A stretch of DNA of 64,000 nucleotides, taken from positions 37,678 to 101,677 of the forward strand of contig JARLGI010000036.1 in the NCBI GenBank assembly GCA_031296115.1. Direction: 5' to 3'. Below are positions 58,566-64,000 of this stretch, piece by piece (position 1 is the stretch's first letter; each line of letters begins with the position of its first letter). The notes under the pieces are model-generated. The model did no database searches. It saw nothing but the letters and a program-made list of their open reading frames with translations, and was not told where the DNA came from. Origin of the DNA: Acidobacteriota bacterium (lineage in GTDB: Bacteria > Acidobacteriota > Terriglobia > Terriglobales > Acidobacteriaceae). Made by a program: the position numbers and the translations under genes.

Positions 58566-59297
58566 ATGCAAGCACGTCAAACGGTACTCAAGGGAACAAT
58601 CCTATTCCTGCTTTTCACAGCACTGTCGCTTCCATCGGTGGCGCAAATGGTTGTCCAGGGCGGGGAGTTGCAGCAGAAACTTGCCGCCCTGAAGCAGTCC
58701 GTAGCGGCAAACCAGCAGAAGCTCCACAAGTACCAGTGGGTGGAGACCCAGCAACTGACGCTCAAAGGTGACGCCAAGCCGCCTAAGCAGAATCTGTGCA
58801 GCTACGGTGCCAACGGCCAGGTGCAGAAGGTGCCCATTGGGCAGCCGCCAGCACAACAGCAGCAAAGCGGACGTCAACGGCGGCTGAAGGAACATGTCGT
58901 CGAGAAGAAGACGGAAGAGATGCAGGACTACATGAGCCAGGTGAAGACCATCCTGGCGCTCTACGTGCCGCCCGATCCGCAGCGCATGCAGAAGGCTTTC
59001 CAGGCCGGCAATGCGTCGCTGGTTCCGGGTGGCGGCGGGGTGGCACAACTAGTCTTCAAGAACTACGCCCAACCGGGCGACCAGATGACCGTGTCGTTCG
59101 ATACCGCGGCCAAGAAGGTCCAGAAGGTCGACGTCAACACTTATCTGGATGGACCCAAGGACGTGGTAACGCTGGCGTTGCAATTTGCCAGTCTGCCCGA
59201 CGGGACAAACTACGTGCAGCAGAGTGCGCTCAATGCCACCGCCAAGCAGTTGCAGTTAACGACCACGAATTCGCAGTACAGCAAGCTGAGCCGCTAG
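58566..59297 (+). CDS. Hypothetical secreted protein
   Basis: 243 aa; signal peptide 'ILFLLFTALSLPSVAQ'; no catalytic motif recognised. Confidence 0.7.
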   Translation: MQARQTVLKGTILFLLFTALSLPSVAQMVVQGGELQQKLAALKQSVAANQQKLHKYQWVETQQLTLKGDAKPPKQNLCSYGANGQVQKVPIGQPPAQQQQSGRQRRLKEHVVEKKTEEMQDYMSQVKTILALYVPPDPQRMQKAFQAGNASLVPGGGGVAQLVFKNYAQPGDQMTVSFDTAAKKVQKVDVNTYLDGPKDVVTLALQFASLPDGTNYVQQSALNATAKQLQLTTTNSQYSKLSR

Positions 59298-59613
59298 CTC
59301 GTTTTCCGTATCTTCTGGCGCCGACTCGCGCGACTCTGCTCGCGCGGGTTTTCTTTTCCGCAGGCCGGGTAGGTGCATCGCCGTCGCGGGCAGCCCTCTC
59401 CGGTTCCTGCCGCTCTCTTTATAAACTACCCTCCGGCACTGTGTACTTGCTTGGGTAGTCCCACCTCTTTTTCGCAGAAATTGGATAAGCTACTTGCAGT
59501 AGGAGGCCATGTCCCTGATAACTTGGAAGGGACGGTCTTCGTCACCAGGAACAGTCTAAGAAGCAGGCTGTCGGTCTGACGACGGCAGAGAAGAAGCGCA
59601 CTTCGGCCCTGCC

Positions 59614-60396
59614 GTGAACGGACGCGATTGCTCTCGCGATGAAAGGGAGGATGAGTTGAAGCTACGTAGAAGTCAATGGATCAAGGTTGCCATCGCTCTG
59701 ATGGTAGTTTTGTCGGCAAGCGCCTGTGGCAATAAGAAAGTCGCTCCGCCCCCGCCGCCCCCGCCGCCGCCCATGCTGGCGCCCACGGCCTCACTCACGG
59801 CAAATCCCAACACGATCAATGCGGGACAAACTACCACTTTGACTTGGAAAACGGAACACGCCACGGACGTTGCGATCGATCAGATGGGCAGGGTTGATGC
59901 GAGTGGCTCGCTGATCGTGACCCCGGCCCAGTCGACCACCTATCACCTGGTTGCGAAGAACGAAAGCGGCACGCAGGAGGCCACGGCGCGCGTGACTGTG
60001 GTCCCGCCACCGTCTACTCCGCCGCAGCAGACCTCGAACGAGACCGAGGCGCAGATGTTTGCCCAGAACGTGCAGGACATCTTCTTCGCCTACGATAGCT
60101 ATGACATTGAGCCGCAATATCAGAAGGTGTTGCAGGCTGATGCGCGCTTCCTGCAACAGCATCCCAACATCAACTTCACCATTGAAGGCCATTGCGATGA
60201 GCGCGGCTCGACTGAGTACAACCTTGCTCTGGGCGACAATCGTGCCAACGCCGCTAAGCAGGCCCTGGTGCAACTGGGCGTGAATGCCAGCCGCATCCGC
60301 ACCATCAGCTATGGCAAAGAAAAGCCGTTCTGTACGGAGAGTACGGAGTCGTGTTGGCAGCAGAACCGGCGAGCCCACTTCGTTTACCAGAGGTAA
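59614..60396 (+). CDS. pal: Peptidoglycan-associated lipoprotein Pal (OmpA family) with extra N-terminal Ig-like region
   Basis: Lipobox 'LSASAC', poly-Pro run, OmpA domain 'FTIEGHCDERGSTEYNLALGDNRANAAKQALVQLGVNASRIRTISYGKEKPFC'; start may be downstream (TTG 59656). Confidence 0.9.
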   Translation: MNGRDCSRDEREDELKLRRSQWIKVAIALMVVLSASACGNKKVAPPPPPPPPPMLAPTASLTANPNTINAGQTTTLTWKTEHATDVAIDQMGRVDASGSLIVTPAQSTTYHLVAKNESGTQEATARVTVVPPPSTPPQQTSNETEAQMFAQNVQDIFFAYDSYDIEPQYQKVLQADARFLQQHPNINFTIEGHCDERGSTEYNLALGDNRANAAKQALVQLGVNASRIRTISYGKEKPFCTESTESCWQQNRRAHFVYQR

Positions 60397-60417
60397 GCGA
60401 AGATGTGACGAAGGTTT

Positions 60418-60545
60418 GTCACCCTGAGCAAGCGGCCGCTTTGGCCGCGAGTCGAAGGGCCCCTGTTGTCGCGGTTGGTTTATGGACGCAATAGAGAAGC
60501 TTCGATTCGCGCGGCCAACTGCAGGCCGCGCTTGCTCAGCATGAC
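60418..60545. repeat. Imperfect inverted repeat gtcaccctgagcaagcggcc...gcttgctcagcatgac
   Basis: Direct reading; same family as 3339 and 16781. Confidence 0.7.
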
Positions 60546-60650
60546 GGAGTGGATTGATAGATCAGTGCGGCTTTCGGGCACTGACAGGCCGCTTACTTTG
60601 CGCGCTTGTTGTAGTCTGATCGTTGGAGCACTCTTAGGAGCAGGACACCT

Positions 60651-61529
60651 ATGCGACTTCGCAATACTTTGACTTGGCTGACTGTCGCGCTGCTATTGGC
60701 CAGTGCGGGTCCGGCCTTTGGCGTCAGCAAGGAAATGATCCAGCTGCAAACCCAGGTACAGGCCCTGCAGGAACAGGTTGCGCGCATGCAGCAGTCGATC
60801 GACATGAACATGGGCGCCATGCGCAACCTCATCGAGCAGAGCGCCGACAGCGTCAACAAGATGAACGCCGCGGTCAACGAGCTGCAGAACAAGATGCAAG
60901 GACAGATCACCGACAGCAACGGCCGTATCGACCAGCTCTCGGGACAAATCCAGTCGCTGCACGACTCCGTGGACGAGCTGAAGTCGCGGCTGGCGAAGGT
61001 CAGCAAGCAGCTCGACGACATGCAGCAGGGAGGCCAGAACCTCGCCGCCGGACAGCCCGGTCTTGCGACAGTCCCCGGCGCCACGCCCGGCACGGTTCCG
61101 GCCAACGCCGCCCCGCCGCCGGAGGCGCTTTATAACAACGCGCTGCGCGACTACAATTCCGGCAAATATGACCTTGCGTCGCAGGAGTTTGGGGATTACC
61201 TGAAGTACTACTCCAACACCGAACTGGCTGGTAACGCGCAGTTCTACCTTGCCGACATCGAGTATCGTCAGGGAAATTTTCAAGCCGCCGTGAAGGACTA
61301 TGACAAGGTGCTGGAACAGTATCCCGGCGGTAACAAAGCCGCGGCAGCCCAGCTCAAGAAGGGCTACGCTTTGCTCGAACTGGGACAGCGCGATGCCGGC
61401 GTTCGCGAGTTGAACAGCCTGGTCGCCCGCTATCCGCGCTCCATCGAAGCCTCACAGGCCCGCGACCGCCTGCGCCGTCTAGGCGTGGCTGCCGGCAGCA
61501 CGACGGTCCATAAACCGCCAGCGCAGTGA
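60651..61529 (+). CDS. cpoB: Tol-Pal system protein CpoB/YbgF
   Basis: 292 aa; signal peptide, coiled coil, TPR 'ALYNNALRDYNSGKYDLASQEFGDYLKYYSNTELAGNAQFYLADIEYRQGNFQAAVKDYDKVLEQYP'. Confidence 0.92.
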   Translation: MRLRNTLTWLTVALLLASAGPAFGVSKEMIQLQTQVQALQEQVARMQQSIDMNMGAMRNLIEQSADSVNKMNAAVNELQNKMQGQITDSNGRIDQLSGQIQSLHDSVDELKSRLAKVSKQLDDMQQGGQNLAAGQPGLATVPGATPGTVPANAAPPPEALYNNALRDYNSGKYDLASQEFGDYLKYYSNTELAGNAQFYLADIEYRQGNFQAAVKDYDKVLEQYPGGNKAAAAQLKKGYALLELGQRDAGVRELNSLVARYPRSIEASQARDRLRRLGVAAGSTTVHKPPAQ

Positions 61530-62165
61530 TGCTCTTGCTGAAAGGCCCGACCAGTGTTTGACCTGGCCCGCTTCGTTTTTGTTGCGCTTTTGATTCGCCT
61601 CCCGCCGGAAAAGGCGAACCCGATTTCCCCGGTATTGCGGGGATGGGATTGCCAAACTGATCGGGAAATGGGAGGTACGACGGGCTTGCCGGATTGATCG
61701 GCTTGGCCGGTATCGGGTGGCCATCCTGATCCGGAAAAGGAAGATATGCCGACGGGATGATTTCCGTTGCGCGGCCGCCGCCATACATCATCTCCGCAGC
61801 CTTCTGTGCAGCGGCGGCGTCTGTAGACTGCGGCCTGGGGAGTTGCTGCGCATCTCCAGCTACATCCGCAGCCTGGGCAGTAAAACGCGGGGCTTGGGTT
61901 ACGCCGCCGACTCCGCCGTCAACACCGATACCGTGGCCTCGATTGCGTTGTCTGATACGTTCTCCGTGTGCGTATCCGGTGTTGTCTGCGGCCCGATCTC
62001 GGCTGGTAAGCTCGCCAGGAGCACTAATCTGGAAGGCGAGCCTGGTGTGCCGCGCACATAATCGAAGTTGACCTCCATACCGTCAACAAGATATCCGGCC
62101 AGTTCGAGGATCACCGGCTGCTTTGCAGCGATAGGGATTGGGCGTGGGGAGCTTCTCCTCAGGGG
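61530..62165 (-). pseudogene. Degraded hypothetical gene containing two 'SYLPFPDQxGxPIPA' repeats
   Basis: Minus strand: 'KQPVILELAGYLVDGMEVNFDYVRGTPGSPSRLVLLASLP...' then another frame 'QAPRFTAQAADVAGDAQQLPRPQSTDAAAAQKAAEMMYGGGRATEIIPSAYLPFPDQDGHPIPAKPINPASPSYLPFPDQFGNPIPAIPGKS'. Confidence 0.4.
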
Positions 62166-62191
62166 ACGGGCTGGATGATGGAAGCTAAGAG

Positions 62192-63454
62192 CTAGTTCTT
62201 GCCCTCGGCGATCTGCAAGTCGAGGGCAGAGCGTTCGCCGTTGATAACCACCGTGCCTGAGTCAAGCAACTGCTGGCCCGTACAGTCGTAGCTGGCGAAC
62301 CAGCGCATCGCGCGGAAAGGCAGGAAGAACTCCACCGCCAGCGGGCTGGAGCCATCGGCGACCTGGATCATACTGCTGAAGTCGATGCCGTCGAAATCCG
62401 TGTCGCTTGGAAAGTAGTTGAGAACCGGCCGCACCAGGTGAGAGACGTGCTCATCGAAGGCCAGCGCCGCCAGTTTGTAGCGGGAAGTTCCAACGGTAGC
62501 ATCCAGTCGAGTCTTGATGGAGAGCTGTAAATACGCGCCCTGGCGAAATCCGATAAAGATCGGTGCCGCGTAGGGAAGGAAGTGAGCTTCCTTGTCGAGG
62601 TCCTTGGTCATGCGGGTGATGGCATCGTCGTTCTGACGCTGAAGCTTAGACAACGACTCTGGGGTAAAGATGTGCAGCGGTGCCGGCGAGGTTTTTGTTA
62701 ATCCGGCGGAAACGGAAGGGCTGCTGGACGTAGCTGGGTTCGAAGCGCTACTCGCAGTTTCAACGGGCTGCTTCTTAGCCGCAGCCAGGGGTGTGTATCG
62801 TTCCTTCCATTCCTCCGGAGGCGCGCCCTCCTGCAGCCAAAGGGCGTACGGCACGCTGTTCAGGAAGACCTTGGCTTCCAGTACGGCAGCCTGTTTTTGG
62901 TCATCCGTCTTCGCATCCACCAGCTTCTGGGCCGCCAATACCGGGATGATGAAGGTTATGTTCTCCGGCCGCTCGGAACTGACTCCCATCAACTTCTGCC
63001 GCACATGGTGCGCTACCTCAATGGCGAAGGCGGAAAACTCGGAATCGTCGGGGAAGTGCGGTACCTCGGCTTGAAGCAAGGGCATGACAACTTGCTTGAA
63101 GGTCTCTTTCAGGCGGGCTTCAGCATCCATGAGCTCTGCCGAATATGAAGCGTAATAGTTGCCGGTGATTTCCAGCACGGTCTGTCCCTTATAGAAGTCG
63201 AAGCGGATGGAGCGCTGATCGGCCGCTTGCATCTTATCGATGTCAATGTCGAGCACTCGGCTGAAATAGAAGGGATAAGGAAACTTGTGGGCTTCGATCT
63301 CGCGTCCGATGGTCATCAGGGTCTGTATGTGACGTTGCTGCAGTCGCTGCGCGGCGGGATCGGGCAATTCCACGGGCGTAACCGCCTGCGAGAGGAGAGG
63401 AAGCGGTGCCAGGGAAAGGATCATCAGGAGCGCAACAGACCGAACCAACTTCAT
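62192..63454 (-). CDS. Hypothetical secreted protein
   Basis: 420 aa; signal peptide 'MKLVRSVALLMILSLAPLPLLSQA'; family not recognised. Confidence 0.75.
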   Translation of the reverse strand: MKLVRSVALLMILSLAPLPLLSQAVTPVELPDPAAQRLQQRHIQTLMTIGREIEAHKFPYPFYFSRVLDIDIDKMQAADQRSIRFDFYKGQTVLEITGNYYASYSAELMDAEARLKETFKQVVMPLLQAEVPHFPDDSEFSAFAIEVAHHVRQKLMGVSSERPENITFIIPVLAAQKLVDAKTDDQKQAAVLEAKVFLNSVPYALWLQEGAPPEEWKERYTPLAAAKKQPVETASSASNPATSSSPSVSAGLTKTSPAPLHIFTPESLSKLQRQNDDAITRMTKDLDKEAHFLPYAAPIFIGFRQGAYLQLSIKTRLDATVGTSRYKLAALAFDEHVSHLVRPVLNYFPSDTDFDGIDFSSMIQVADGSSPLAVEFFLPFRAMRWFASYDCTGQQLLDSGTVVINGERSALDLQIAEGKN

Positions 63455-63799
63455 CCGAGCAGTTTCGTCGATTGCGCAAACGCAGTCAAACTTCCGCTGC
63501 TGCTGAGTCGCCCCGACGGGGTGAACTCAGTAGAGTTCAAATGGAGATGAAACTTGGTTTCGCTCGGGGTCTTTGGTGGCATAGAACTGTCACAACCCTG
63601 CGTGACGAACGGCGCAACGCGCAAGCACCACCACTCCCCCAGCACTGAGGTGGGGCAGCAGAACACTTACCGAGCCGAAAGATGGGTAGATGGAATCAAC
63701 ACTATTGCCCAATTGTTTTCTATCGCAACTATGCATACCATTCTCGCCAGATTTCCAGTTCCATCCCAGTTGAATCAGGAATCCCCAGGAGGGCAAAGA

Positions 63800-64000
63800 A
63801 TGAGCAAGCGAGTTGTAGTGTTACTTGCGGTATTGATGTGTGCCATGGGAGCCAGTGCCGACACGCTGCACGGCTATTACAGAACCATAACCCCGACCAA
63901 CGACAACCCTCCGCATTCTGCGTTCAACTACGCTGGCAACCTGAAGAACGGGAATGGGGATTTCTTGCTGATCGGACTAGTGCCCGACAACTACAAGACT
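63800..64000 (+). CDS. Hypothetical secreted protein, N-terminal part (truncated by window edge)
   Basis: ATG at 63800; 'MSKRVVVLLAVLMCAMGASADTLHGYYRTITPTNDNPPHSAFNYAGNLKNGNGDFLLIGLVPDNYKT'; aggag-like RBS upstream. Confidence 0.65.
   Translation, partial: MSKRVVVLLAVLMCAMGASADTLHGYYRTITPTNDNPPHSAFNYAGNLKNGNGDFLLIGLVPDNYKT

Overview
The window is ordinary-looking, high-GC chromosomal DNA, most likely from an Acidobacteriota (Terriglobia-like) genome. That placement is inferred from gene content and repeat style; no search was run. Main modules: (1) an F420 (deazaflavin) biosynthesis cluster, about 10.3-16.7 kb: flavin-reductase-like, cofG, cofD, cofC, cofE, cofH and an F420:NADP reductase-like gene. 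CofG and CofH are separate proteins, and CofE lacks the FbiB C-terminal domain. (2) A hopanoid cluster, about 23.6-34.1 kb: ispH, shc, hpnA, hpnG-like, two tandem MDR dehydrogenases, hpnC, hpnD, hpnE. (3) A tolQ-tolR-tolA/tonB-tolB block at 39-42.6 kb, with pal and cpoB placed separately at 59.6-61.5 kb. (4) A MacB-like ABC/HlyD efflux operon, lactate permease, CstA, RecN, GuaA, PRODH, an isolated NuoB, a pxpABC 5-oxoprolinase set and an S46 peptidase. There are many decaying genes: a kelch protein, an IS remnant, a small zinc-finger-like protein, a subtilase with four in-frame stops, a DUF2142/GT39-like protein, a TIGR03118-like protein and an RND pump remnant. Intergenic regions are crowded with short palindromic or mosaic repeats. 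No CRISPR array, rRNA or convincing tRNA was seen. The observations most worth following are the flavin-reductase-like gene heading the F420 operon, the MDR pair inside the hopanoid operon, the duplicated guaA 3' end next to a ribbon-helix-helix (RHH) small-gene pair, and the basic Arg/Gly-rich protein fused to a receiver-like domain.
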